Origin: JALHST01 sp963798435
Lineage (GTDB): Bacteria; Bacteroidota; Bacteroidia; Flavobacteriales; Flavobacteriaceae
Direction of reading: 5' to 3'
Length of the DNA: 64,000 bases
NCBI GenBank assembly: GCA_963798435.1
Contig: CAWCTF010000001.1
Location: forward strand, 186,001-250,000
The first letter of the stretch is position 1; every line of letters begins with the position of its first letter. Under the pieces are notes generated by a model, which saw only the letters and a list, made by a program, of their open reading frames with translations, did no database searches and was not told the DNA's origin. Positions 8,504 to 16,765 of the stretch are shown piece after piece. A program made the position numbers and the translations under genes.

Positions 8504-10216
8504 TTGAATTTCCCGTTGCACGATACCACGAATAGCAAATCACCTGAATATTTTGATTCGATTATCATAGGATCGGGTGCCGGTGGCCTTGCGACGGCCA
8601 TCTGCCTTGCACGGGAAGGTCAGAAGGTCCTGGTCTTAGAACAACATGGCGTTCCAGGAGGATGGTGCCATAGTTTTTATCTGAAGGGCCATCGTTTCAC
8701 GCCCGGGGTTCATTACGTTGGCCTATTGAATGAAGGCGAATCTACCAATGAACTCTACAAAGGGCTTGGAATCGCCAATGAACTTGTTTTCTTCAGAATG
8801 AATCCCAATGGCTATGAACATTGTTGGATAGGGGATGAACGCTTTGATTTCCCCTCTAGTCTGGAAGCACTTATTGATCGACTTTCCATTCGGTTTCCCA
8901 AGGAAAAAAAACGCATTCATGCCTATCTTACATTGGTGCGAAATGTAAGTACCCAGTTGCAACTCATTCCGAAGTTAAGCGGAATTTGGGAAAATATAAC
9001 TGTGCCATTCCGCACGCGCCATATGGGAAAATTTGGCCTTTTCAGCCTTCGTAGGGTTATCAATTGGCACATAAAGGACCCCTTACTAAAGAATATCCTC
9101 AACGTGCAATGCGGCGATCATGGCCTGCAACCAAGAAAAGCAAGCTTTCCTTTGCATTGTGCTGTAATGGAGCATTATTTTTATGGCGCCTATTACCCTA
9201 TGGGCGGTGGTGGAGCGTTGATAAAATCGATGACCAACGCCATCAGGAAACATGGGGGGGAAATACGTACCCATCAAAGCGTGAAACACATCTTGATCGA
9301 GGGGGAACGGAAAAAAAAGGCAGTGGGCGTCGAACTCGAGGACGGTCGAACATGCTACGCCAAACATATTATTTCCAATGCAGACGTAGGCATGACCTAT
9401 CTCAATCTGGTGGGCAAAGGTCACCTGAGTAAAAAGCTGCTTAAAAAGTTACAGAAGACAAAATATTCCTGCACCTCCCTAATGCTATTTTTAACTGTTG
9501 CAATGGACTTGCGTGCAGCAGGACTTGACTCTGGAAATATCTGGCTAATGCCCAATGAGGATGCCGATGCAGTTTATGATACGATGATGAAGGAGGATAT
9601 TTTGAATGGAGACACTTTCAAAGGCATGTTTATTAGTTGTACCACCCTTAAGGATCCAACAAGTTTCGATGGCATACACCATACTATCGAGGCAATAACC
9701 TACCTAGATTACAAGGCATTCGAACCTTTTGAAAATGAAGTTGGCGAGCGGTCGTTGGGGTATTTACAATTTAAGGAACAGTTGGTCCAAAAGATGTTGA
9801 ACGGTCTAGAAAAGGTCGTCCCTGGAATACGTGGCCATATTGTACATCATGCACTGGGAACACCTATTACCAATGAATATTATATCAATACGACCCGGGG
9901 AAATGTGTATGGTACCGAAAAGAGTCTCCGGCATATCGGGCCATTTGCCTTCAAGGCCAAGAGCGAAATTGAAAATCTGTATTTATGCGGGGCTAGTATC
10001 CTTTCGCATGGTGTTGCTGGCGCCTCCCATTCTGGGGTGAACACGGCCGCCTTGATCCTGCGGAAAAAACCAGATGAATTACTTCAGCACGATGCTACCC
10101 AAGAACTTAGGATATACGAAGCAGAGGATGCGTCTGAGTATCCGGATTGGATGTTGAAAAAAATGGAGGTGAAACGTTCCAAGGAAGCATCCAGAAAAGA
10201 AAAACAATCGGTCTAA
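8504..10216 (+). CDS. FAD-dependent oxidoreductase, CrtI/retinol saturase-like
   Basis: The 570-residue flavoprotein carries the dinucleotide-binding motif IIIGSGAGGLATAICLAREG near the N-terminus, then LEQHGVPGGWCHSF typical of phytoene desaturase/all-trans-retinol 13,14-reductase relatives. The C-terminal FAD motif is NLYLCGASILSHGVAGASHSG. The start is a TTG at 8504, since no ATG exists ahead of the FAD motif. The lysine-rich tail (KKMEVKRSKEASRKEKQ) is an extension. No carotenoid genes surround it, so a role in carotenoid or polyunsaturated lipid redox is only inferred from the family. Confidence 0.82.
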   Translation: MNFPLHDTTNSKSPEYFDSIIIGSGAGGLATAICLAREGQKVLVLEQHGVPGGWCHSFYLKGHRFTPGVHYVGLLNEGESTNELYKGLGIANELVFFRMNPNGYEHCWIGDERFDFPSSLEALIDRLSIRFPKEKKRIHAYLTLVRNVSTQLQLIPKLSGIWENITVPFRTRHMGKFGLFSLRRVINWHIKDPLLKNILNVQCGDHGLQPRKASFPLHCAVMEHYFYGAYYPMGGGGALIKSMTNAIRKHGGEIRTHQSVKHILIEGERKKKAVGVELEDGRTCYAKHIISNADVGMTYLNLVGKGHLSKKLLKKLQKTKYSCTSLMLFLTVAMDLRAAGLDSGNIWLMPNEDADAVYDTMMKEDILNGDTFKGMFISCTTLKDPTSFDGIHHTIEAITYLDYKAFEPFENEVGERSLGYLQFKEQLVQKMLNGLEKVVPGIRGHIVHHALGTPITNEYYINTTRGNVYGTEKSLRHIGPFAFKAKSEIENLYLCGASILSHGVAGASHSGVNTAALILRKKPDELLQHDATQELRIYEAEDASEYPDWMLKKMEVKRSKEASRKEKQSV

Positions 10217-10253
10217 TCACGACCTTGCACATGCTGTAAATCTTTAAGCATAC

Positions 10254-11147
10254 CTATCCATTAAATAGCAATGGAAAAAATTTACCTTGCATTTTACCAC
10301 CCTTGGGAATCGGGGGCACCCCTTTCAATAATTCATCATCGGTATTGCTGATCGTCCCATCGGCGAAGACGTTTAAGACAAATGCCCTCCTACTTTGATT
10401 CGATGTATTTTCATAAGAGCCATGAACCATTAAAGGATGATGAAACGTGGCATACCCTTTTTTCAATTCGATGGGAACGGGTTTAAACGCATCCAATTGA
10501 TCAGGGGTCAGGTAATCTTTAATACCTTCCATATTTCCAGCCAATTCAGGGGCGTTCAATAAGCCCCATGTGTGGCTTTTTGGGATGTAATAAAGGCATC
10601 CGTTTGCCGTACTCGCATCGTCAAGGCCCGTCCAACACGTTAGATGTTGCATGGCAACAGTTCGGGTCCAATATGAATAATCTTGATGCCACGCCACTAC
10701 TCCACCATGCTTAGCGGGTTTATAAAAAAGCTGGTCGTGCCAAAAACGGACGGGTTTATTTCCCAAAAGCTGGTAGGCAGCCATCAGAAAAGCGGGATTC
10801 CATACTACATCATGAAAACCCTCTGTAATTCGCCAATGGCCCAAGGAATGGAACAAAACCGAGTTTGGATCACTTGACTCATTGCTATGAAACTCGTAGA
10901 ACAAATGATGACCAGGGTGCTGCGGGTCCATAATATCTTGGAGTTCTTTCTGCAAAATGGCGATTTGGGTATTCTCTAACAATTTTATTCCTGACACATA
11001 ACCAAATTCATGAAAATGAGCCACCTGCGCATCGGTCAACCGGTAGGGTTCCCAATCTGATTTGCTTTTTGGCATCGTAAAGAGATTAGATACCAGTTCG
11101 TGTCTTTCCGCGAGATCCCTATGTGAAGGTCTATTCCCCATGTGCAT
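10254..11147 (-). CDS. Phytanoyl-CoA dioxygenase (PhyH) family protein
   Basis: This 297-residue protein is a Fe(II)/2-oxoglutarate dioxygenase of the PhyH type. The iron ligands are visible as H-x-D in VVAWHQDYSYW and the distal His in HHPLMVHGSYENTS. The following Arg (SRRAFVLNVF) is the expected 2-oxoglutarate contact. It hydroxylates a small molecule that cannot be named from the sequence. It is the last gene on the minus strand behind the FAH-family gene and the hydroxyproline cluster, 71 nt from its upstream neighbour, so participation in the same pathway is possible but unproven. The ATG at 11141 is an alternative start. Confidence 0.85.
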   Translation of the reverse strand: MHMGNRPSHRDLAERHELVSNLFTMPKSKSDWEPYRLTDAQVAHFHEFGYVSGIKLLENTQIAILQKELQDIMDPQHPGHHLFYEFHSNESSDPNSVLFHSLGHWRITEGFHDVVWNPAFLMAAYQLLGNKPVRFWHDQLFYKPAKHGGVVAWHQDYSYWTRTVAMQHLTCWTGLDDASTANGCLYYIPKSHTWGLLNAPELAGNMEGIKDYLTPDQLDAFKPVPIELKKGYATFHHPLMVHGSYENTSNQSRRAFVLNVFADGTISNTDDELLKGVPPIPKGGKMQGKFFPLLFNG

Positions 11148-11218
11148 GTTTTATTACAATAAAAACGACGATAGTAAGGGTGTTTTCAATTAATTATCCG
11201 ATTATCGCCCTAGGATCA

Positions 11219-12049
11219 CTAGGCAACAAAATTAATCAAGGTGCCGATGTGTTCGATCTGAATTCGTATTTCGTCACCGGATTGCAACGTAAAATCATCG
11301 GGCGGAATGATACCGGTTCCAGTCATAAGAAATACTCCATTCGGGAAACTGCATTCCCGAAACAGAAACGCAACCAACTCCCCATGCTTCCTTTTCATAT
11401 TGCTAATCGCAATCTGGCCCTTAAAAACGCTTCCTTTCTGGCGAAATATCTCTAGGGAAATACTGGAATTGGGGTCAATTGGCTTTTCAGGAACATAGAT
11501 GCAGGGACCGAGCCCTGCACATCCATCATAGGTTTTAGCCTGAGGTAGGTATAGGGGGTTTTCGCCCTCTATGCTGCGCGAACTCATATCGTTGCCGATT
11601 GCGTACCCCTCGATACTACCCTCGGAGCAAATAAAAAGTGTCAATTCGGGTTCTGGCACATCCCAGGTCGAATCTTTTCTGATTCGCACTACGCCGCCAT
11701 TCCCGACGGTTCTTGCCGGCGTGGATTTGAAAAATAGTTCAGGGCGCTCCGCATCATAGACGCGGTCATAAAATGATCCCCCACCCGCTTTTTTGGATTC
11801 CTCCATACGAGCTTCCCTACTGCGTTTATAGGTTACCCCTGAGGCCCAAATTTCCTGTGTGCCGATAGGTGCCTGAACGGCAGTAGCACTATCAAAATCG
11901 AACAACTTGGGCCAATCGGTAATTTCGCTTTTCAAAGTCTGATGCAGCGCTTTTCTGTTTACGAAGGTATCCCAAACTATAGGCGCCTTGTGATAAAAAT
12001 TATTCTTGTATTCAATTACTACTCCGTCTCTAAACTTATATAATTTCAT
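11219..12049 (-). CDS. Fumarylacetoacetate hydrolase family protein, possibly a 2-keto-3-deoxy acid dehydratase
   Basis: The 276-residue protein has the FAH fold. The metal-binding acidic residues are in WDVPEPELTLFI, and further family blocks are AIGNDMSSRSIEGENPLYLPQAKTYDG (residues about 150-178) and LMTGTGIIPPDDFTLQSGDE. An upstream segment VTYKRSREARMEES recalls the FAH branch that includes 2-keto-3-deoxy-D-arabinonate dehydratase, whose product is alpha-ketoglutarate semialdehyde. That would feed the same dehydrogenase as hydroxyproline degradation, next door. The assignment to that branch is an inference; fumarylpyruvate-like hydrolases are the alternative. Confidence 0.8.
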   Translation of the reverse strand: MKLYKFRDGVVIEYKNNFYHKAPIVWDTFVNRKALHQTLKSEITDWPKLFDFDSATAVQAPIGTQEIWASGVTYKRSREARMEESKKAGGGSFYDRVYDAERPELFFKSTPARTVGNGGVVRIRKDSTWDVPEPELTLFICSEGSIEGYAIGNDMSSRSIEGENPLYLPQAKTYDGCAGLGPCIYVPEKPIDPNSSISLEIFRQKGSVFKGQIAISNMKRKHGELVAFLFRECSFPNGVFLMTGTGIIPPDDFTLQSGDEIRIQIEHIGTLINFVA

Positions 12050-12228
12050 GGATCCCTGTTTGAAAAATGACGTAATCTAAATCGACCTATAGACTAGGTT
12101 GATTAAATGGTATTTTAAAATGAGAAACAAGATAGCAAAGAATAATTTGACAATCGATAAAATTTAGTGGATTGCCTGCTAAAATTCTATGTTAGGATTT
12201 AGTATCTTACTTTTTAAAATTTCCTGAT

Positions 12229-12660
12229 ATGAAACCTCTACGAATTCTCCTAATCGCATTTATGGTTTTTTCCTGCACCGAAAAGCCAGATCATGAGGCC
12301 GATATATTGGCAATTAAAACCATTTTAGATGAACAGCAAAGGGCTTGGTCGATGAACGATATTGAGACCTTTATGGATGGCTATTGGAAATCGGATTCCT
12401 TAAAATTCTATGGCGCAAACGGCCTAACAAAAGGATGGAATGCGGCACTTGCGAATTATAAAAAGCGCTACCCGACCAAAGCCGAGACCGGTAATTTGAA
12501 ATTCATTATCGATGACATCACCAAGATAAGCGATGACGCCTACTGGGTGATGGGGCAGTATCATTTGACACGGGACGTGGGTAATGCCAACGGGAAGTTC
12601 TTAATACTCTTTAAACGCATTGAAGGGCAATGGAAAATCGTCGCTGATTCTTCCTGTTAA
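12229..12660 (+). CDS. SnoaL/NTF2-like (DUF4440-type) lipoprotein
   Basis: The 143-residue protein has a short lipoprotein signal (MKPLRILLIAFMVFSC, Cys at 16) followed by one NTF2-like domain. That domain has the helix ILDEQQRAWSMNDIETFMDGYW and the closing strand FKRIEGQWKIVADSSC. NTF2-like folds bind small molecules or catalyse simple isomerisations; nothing more can be said. It is encoded against the direction of the hydroxyproline cluster, between the FAH and dehydrogenase genes. It shares a palindromic TTAA (12657-12660) with the dehydrogenase, so the two stop codons overlap. Confidence 0.8.
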   Translation: MKPLRILLIAFMVFSCTEKPDHEADILAIKTILDEQQRAWSMNDIETFMDGYWKSDSLKFYGANGLTKGWNAALANYKKRYPTKAETGNLKFIIDDITKISDDAYWVMGQYHLTRDVGNANGKFLILFKRIEGQWKIVADSSC

Positions 12661-13904
12661 AATTTGCGATCAGGATGGAATGCGCTAATATCCATCGATG
12701 TTTTTTGGCCACCGATGATTTCAGATATTAACTTCCCGGTTGCTGGGCCAAGGCTCCAACCCATCATAGCATGACCTGTAGCAAAAGTCAGGTTCCTGAG
12801 AATTTCCGACCTTCCGATATACGGCAACCCATCAGGGGAAACCGGTCGTAGGCCCGTTCTGGCTGCGCCCATCTCGGTCTCGGTGATTTCCAGTTCAGGA
12901 TAAAATGATTTAGCGCCTCGCGCAATTGCCTGCACTCTTTCTTTTCGGATCAAATCGTTGATGCCAGAAAACTCCATGGTTCCGGCAAAACGGGTAAAAC
13001 CTTGCATGGGAGTAACCGCCATGCTGGCTTCCATCAATATTGCGGGCATCGAAATGCCCGTAGGTCTTGAGACGTTTATGCGATATCCCTTACCCGCCTG
13101 CAACGGTAAATTTATATGGAGTTTTCTTGAAATTGCGGAACTCCATGACCCCGCTGCCAGAATCACTTCGTCGGCTGTATAGGCATCTTTCGATGTCGTT
13201 ATCCGGGTAATGCTTCCATTCGAGACCGACAAATCGGTCACTTCTTCATTGATTCTAATATCGACGCCAACTTCCCGCAGATAACCCACTAATTTAGGCA
13301 TGATCTCTGTTGGGGTCGTATGACCGTCACACTCATAATGAATCGCCCCTTTGGCATCTATCTGAATGTTCGGTTCTATTGCATCTAACGCGTCTTTACT
13401 CAATTCCTTGACTTCCAGGCCTAAAAATTGTGCCTTTTGGGCTACTTCCATTTCATGTTCAAAGGAGGCATTGGTCTTGTAGAGCATCAACAAACCCTTT
13501 CTCTCTAACTGAAAATCGCCCAAATCCCCCGATGCTTTGATTTCCTCAAAAAGTCTGCGACTCAGTAAATTTATATCCTTTATAACAGGAATGGCCTTTT
13601 CGACTTTTTCCTTGGTCGATGATTTATGGAAGTACCAGGACCACTTGAAGAAATCGATGTCCCAACGTGGTTTTATATAAAAAGGGCTCGAAGAATCAAA
13701 CATCCATTTAATTCCTTGGGCAATCTTCCCTGGGGAGGCCAAAGGGATGATGTGGCTAGGTGTAATATAACCGGCATTGACGAAGGAAGCGCCAGAAGTA
13801 ATGTCAGATTTATCAAGGACGGTCACTGTGTGGCCTTCCTTGTGCAAAAAATAGGCCGAACTTAACCCTACGATTCCACCTCCTATGATGACTATATTTT
13901 TCAA
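12657..13904 (-). CDS. FAD-dependent D-amino acid dehydrogenase, probable D-hydroxyproline dehydrogenase
   Basis: This 415-residue DAO-family flavoprotein begins with the Rossmann motif IVIIGGGIVGLSSAYFLHKEG, then NAGYITPSHIIPLASPG typical of DadA-like dehydrogenases. It ends with TGLRPVSPDGLPYIGRS and the FAD-contact region ATGHAMMGWSLGPATGKL. In the cluster it follows the 4-hydroxyproline epimerase. The expected reaction is therefore oxidation of cis-4-hydroxy-D-proline to delta-1-pyrroline-4-hydroxy-2-carboxylate, passing electrons to the respiratory chain. Substrate specificity is inferred from context, while the enzyme class is clear. Confidence 0.85.
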   Translation of the reverse strand: MKNIVIIGGGIVGLSSAYFLHKEGHTVTVLDKSDITSGASFVNAGYITPSHIIPLASPGKIAQGIKWMFDSSSPFYIKPRWDIDFFKWSWYFHKSSTKEKVEKAIPVIKDINLLSRRLFEEIKASGDLGDFQLERKGLLMLYKTNASFEHEMEVAQKAQFLGLEVKELSKDALDAIEPNIQIDAKGAIHYECDGHTTPTEIMPKLVGYLREVGVDIRINEEVTDLSVSNGSITRITTSKDAYTADEVILAAGSWSSAISRKLHINLPLQAGKGYRINVSRPTGISMPAILMEASMAVTPMQGFTRFAGTMEFSGINDLIRKERVQAIARGAKSFYPELEITETEMGAARTGLRPVSPDGLPYIGRSEILRNLTFATGHAMMGWSLGPATGKLISEIIGGQKTSMDISAFHPDRKF

Positions 13905-13997
13905 ATTTTAAAGTGTGCTATTACGTTGTCTAATTTTTTATAGGGCACCTAATGATAAACAAAAACATACACGTCATTTTAAGTACCATTCAAAGGG

Positions 13998-15008
13998 TCA
14001 AATTACTTGAAAGCCATGGGCATAGGGATCATCTTCTTCGTCGATGACTATCGTATTATGACCATATATCTTAGCCCAGCCCTGTATACTTGGTACTATG
14101 GCCGGGATTCCTGTTAAGGAAGTCTCTTCAACAATCCTTCCTATAAACTGGGAACCAATAAAGCTTTCGTGAATGAATTCTTCCCCGACTGCAAGCTTTC
14201 CTTTTGCATGCCATTGTGCCATACGAGCCGAAGTACCTGTGCCACAAGGTGACCTATCGATGGCCTTATCTCCATAAAACACGGCATTGCGAGCAGTGGC
14301 ATTGGGGGAAAGGGGCTCTCCTGCCCAAAGAATATGGCTCACATCACGAATAGTCGGTTCTGTGGGATGAATAAATTTATCTGGATATTTGGAATTGATA
14401 TTTTTCCTGATTTCCTGACTGAATTGAACCAATTTACCGGCAGTATACTCCTGGATTCCCATAAAATTCTTTTGCGGGTCGACTATGGCATAAAAATTAC
14501 CTCCATAGGCCACGTCAAAGGTCAAAGTGCCCAAATCACTACTTTTGACCGTCAGATCAGTGGCTGCAACATACGATTTAACATTCGTAAGTTTTACCCA
14601 ATCTACTTTGTTGCCCGACTGTTGATATTCAATATGTACCAAACCTGCCGGTGACTCCATTCGCACCTTTCCAGGTATCTTCGGTTGAATGAGTCCCTCT
14701 TCGATACCAATGGTTATCGCGCCTATTGTACCATGGCCGCACATTGGTAAGCATCCGCTGGTCTCTATAAACAAAATACCAAAATCGTTCTCAGGATGTG
14801 ATGGTGGGTAAAAAATGCTTCCGCTCATCATATCATGACCCCGTGGTTCGAACATGAGACCTTTACGGACCCAATCGAATTCCTTTAAAAAATGCTGCCT
14901 TTTTTCTACCATGGAGGCCCCTTCAAGTCGGGGGCCTCCCGATACCACAACCCGTACGGGATTACCGCAGGTATGGGCGTCAATGCACCTAAATGTTGTT
15001 CTTGGCAT
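13998..15008 (-). CDS. 4-hydroxyproline 2-epimerase
   Basis: The 336-residue protein belongs to the proline racemase family. Both catalytic cysteines are present: Cys90 in GCLPMCGHGTIG and Cys255 in DRSPCGTGTSAR. This excludes the trans-3-hydroxyproline dehydratase branch, which has Thr at the second position. The enzyme interconverts trans-4-hydroxy-L-proline and cis-4-hydroxy-D-proline, the first step of the pathway. It begins 14 nt after the DUF885 gene and lies 93 nt before the dehydrogenase gene, all on the minus strand. Epimerase versus proline racemase is decided mainly by the neighbouring genes. Confidence 0.9.
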   Translation of the reverse strand: MPRTTFRCIDAHTCGNPVRVVVSGGPRLEGASMVEKRQHFLKEFDWVRKGLMFEPRGHDMMSGSIFYPPSHPENDFGILFIETSGCLPMCGHGTIGAITIGIEEGLIQPKIPGKVRMESPAGLVHIEYQQSGNKVDWVKLTNVKSYVAATDLTVKSSDLGTLTFDVAYGGNFYAIVDPQKNFMGIQEYTAGKLVQFSQEIRKNINSKYPDKFIHPTEPTIRDVSHILWAGEPLSPNATARNAVFYGDKAIDRSPCGTGTSARMAQWHAKGKLAVGEEFIHESFIGSQFIGRIVEETSLTGIPAIVPSIQGWAKIYGHNTIVIDEEDDPYAHGFQVI

Positions 15009-15022
15009 ATGAAATCAGCTCC

Positions 15023-16765
15023 TTATTTACTTGATTCGAGAAAAGCGTCTATTCGTTGTTCCAAAATAGGTAGTGTTACCGTGCCTTGTTCAAGAATTAC
15101 CTCATGAAATTTACGGATATCGAAATTAGGGCCTAAGGCCTTTTCACATTTTTGTCGTAATTCACGAATTTTCAATTCGCCCATTTTGTAAGAGATGGCC
15201 TGACCTGGCCAAGCGATATAACGATCCGTTTCAGTATTGATCTCATGTTCCGACAAAGCCGTATTGGTGAGCATAAAGTCTAAAACCTGCTGTTTAGTCC
15301 ACCCTTTTGCATGAATTCCGGTATCGACCACCAATCTACATGCGCGCCACATTTCATAGGTCAGTTTTCCAAACTCCTCATAAGGGGTGGTATAGATGCC
15401 CATATCATTGCCTAAAAATTCGCAATACAAGGCCCAGCCTTCCCCATAGGCCGATAAATAAAGATTTTTTCTGAATTTTGGGATACTATCCCCCAGCTCC
15501 GCATTCAGGGCCCCTTGCAAATGATGCCCGGGAACTGCCTCATGGGCCGTGAGTGACGGGAGTACATACAATGGTCTGCTATCTAGTTTATAGGTGTTTA
15601 CCAAATAATATCCAGGTTGGGTATCGCTTGAGGGGCCGGAATACCTACCTCCGGTATACTTCGGCGCGATGGCATCGGGTACTTTTTTGACCCCATAGGG
15701 CCTTCGTGGCAACGTACTAAAATATTTTGGTAGTTCTGCGTCAATGCGTTTGGCAATGTCGCGGGCGTCCTTTAACAATTCTGTTCCTGTTTTTGCATAA
15801 AATTGGTCGTCTGTTCGTAGAAAGGTCAAGAAATCGGCAAATGTGCCCTTGAAGCCGACTTCGGTAATGATTTTCTCCATCTCTGCCCGGATCCTTGCTA
15901 CTTCCTTTAGACCGATATTGTGAATATCCTCGGCAGTATATTCGTCGGTAGTCGTATAATAATTAATTCGGTTTTGATAAAATTCAGCACCATTAGGTGT
16001 ATCCGATACCCCGATTGCTTCACGGGTATTTGGAATGTATTCTTCTTCAAAAAACTTTTTTATCTTTTTAAAAGAAGGCACTACGTTCTCCTCAATGGCC
16101 GTCTTGGCGGCCGATAAAATCGAATCTTTCTGCACTTCCGTCAGTGCATCTGGCAAATGCTCAAATGGGGAATAGAAATTACTTTTGGTATAATCGTCAA
16201 CAATATGTTCGTCGTAGGTCGATTCATATCCTTTAAAAATTATTTTTGGTTGGGAAAGTCCTTTTTTTAACCCCTCCTTCAATAGTACCAAATGCTGATC
16301 GGTAAATTTGGGTATTGCATTTAGGGTTCTCAAATAGTTTTTGGCATCGGTATAATTCAATATCGGCTGGATCCTATAATTTAAATTCAAATGAAATCCC
16401 TGATCTGATTGTATGGGGTTGAGATACATCTTAAAGGTGTATTCGTCTACCCTATTTTTAAGGGTGAACCGTAAGAGTGCCAAGGAAATGGACTCGGTTT
16501 CCGATAAATCGGTTTCGGGGATAGCAGCTAATCGTGTGAGTAGTTCTGTTGCGAAATCAGCATCCTTCCTTTCCAAAATCGAGTCATACAACCCTAATGG
16601 ATACTCCTTATAGTCATACAATTTAAAATTTTCGTCAGCGGCGATAACCTCTTTAAGGTGTTGGGATGCATCCCCATTTTTTTCCTTGGAACATGAAAAT
16701 TGCCAAAGGAGCAGCAGGATTCCCAAACAGGATTTAATACGTATTTTGCTCCTGATATTTCTCAT
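15023..16765 (-). CDS. DUF885 family lipoprotein (putative metallopeptidase)
   Basis: From ATG 16765 the protein has 580 residues, a lipoprotein signal ending LLLLWQFSC (Cys about residue 26) and a DUF885 domain. The hallmark is TAHEAVPGHHLQG, a HExxxGHH zinc-site pattern, followed by YGEGWALYCEFLG. DUF885 proteins are regarded as M32-like peptidases or esterases. The frame stays open further upstream, but ATG 16765 overlaps the TGA of the aldehyde dehydrogenase gene (ATGA), which fixes the start. Its place inside the hydroxyproline operon suggests release of hydroxyproline from collagen-type peptides; this is inference. Confidence 0.85.
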   Translation of the reverse strand: MRNIRSKIRIKSCLGILLLLWQFSCSKEKNGDASQHLKEVIAADENFKLYDYKEYPLGLYDSILERKDADFATELLTRLAAIPETDLSETESISLALLRFTLKNRVDEYTFKMYLNPIQSDQGFHLNLNYRIQPILNYTDAKNYLRTLNAIPKFTDQHLVLLKEGLKKGLSQPKIIFKGYESTYDEHIVDDYTKSNFYSPFEHLPDALTEVQKDSILSAAKTAIEENVVPSFKKIKKFFEEEYIPNTREAIGVSDTPNGAEFYQNRINYYTTTDEYTAEDIHNIGLKEVARIRAEMEKIITEVGFKGTFADFLTFLRTDDQFYAKTGTELLKDARDIAKRIDAELPKYFSTLPRRPYGVKKVPDAIAPKYTGGRYSGPSSDTQPGYYLVNTYKLDSRPLYVLPSLTAHEAVPGHHLQGALNAELGDSIPKFRKNLYLSAYGEGWALYCEFLGNDMGIYTTPYEEFGKLTYEMWRACRLVVDTGIHAKGWTKQQVLDFMLTNTALSEHEINTETDRYIAWPGQAISYKMGELKIRELRQKCEKALGPNFDIRKFHEVILEQGTVTLPILEQRIDAFLESSK

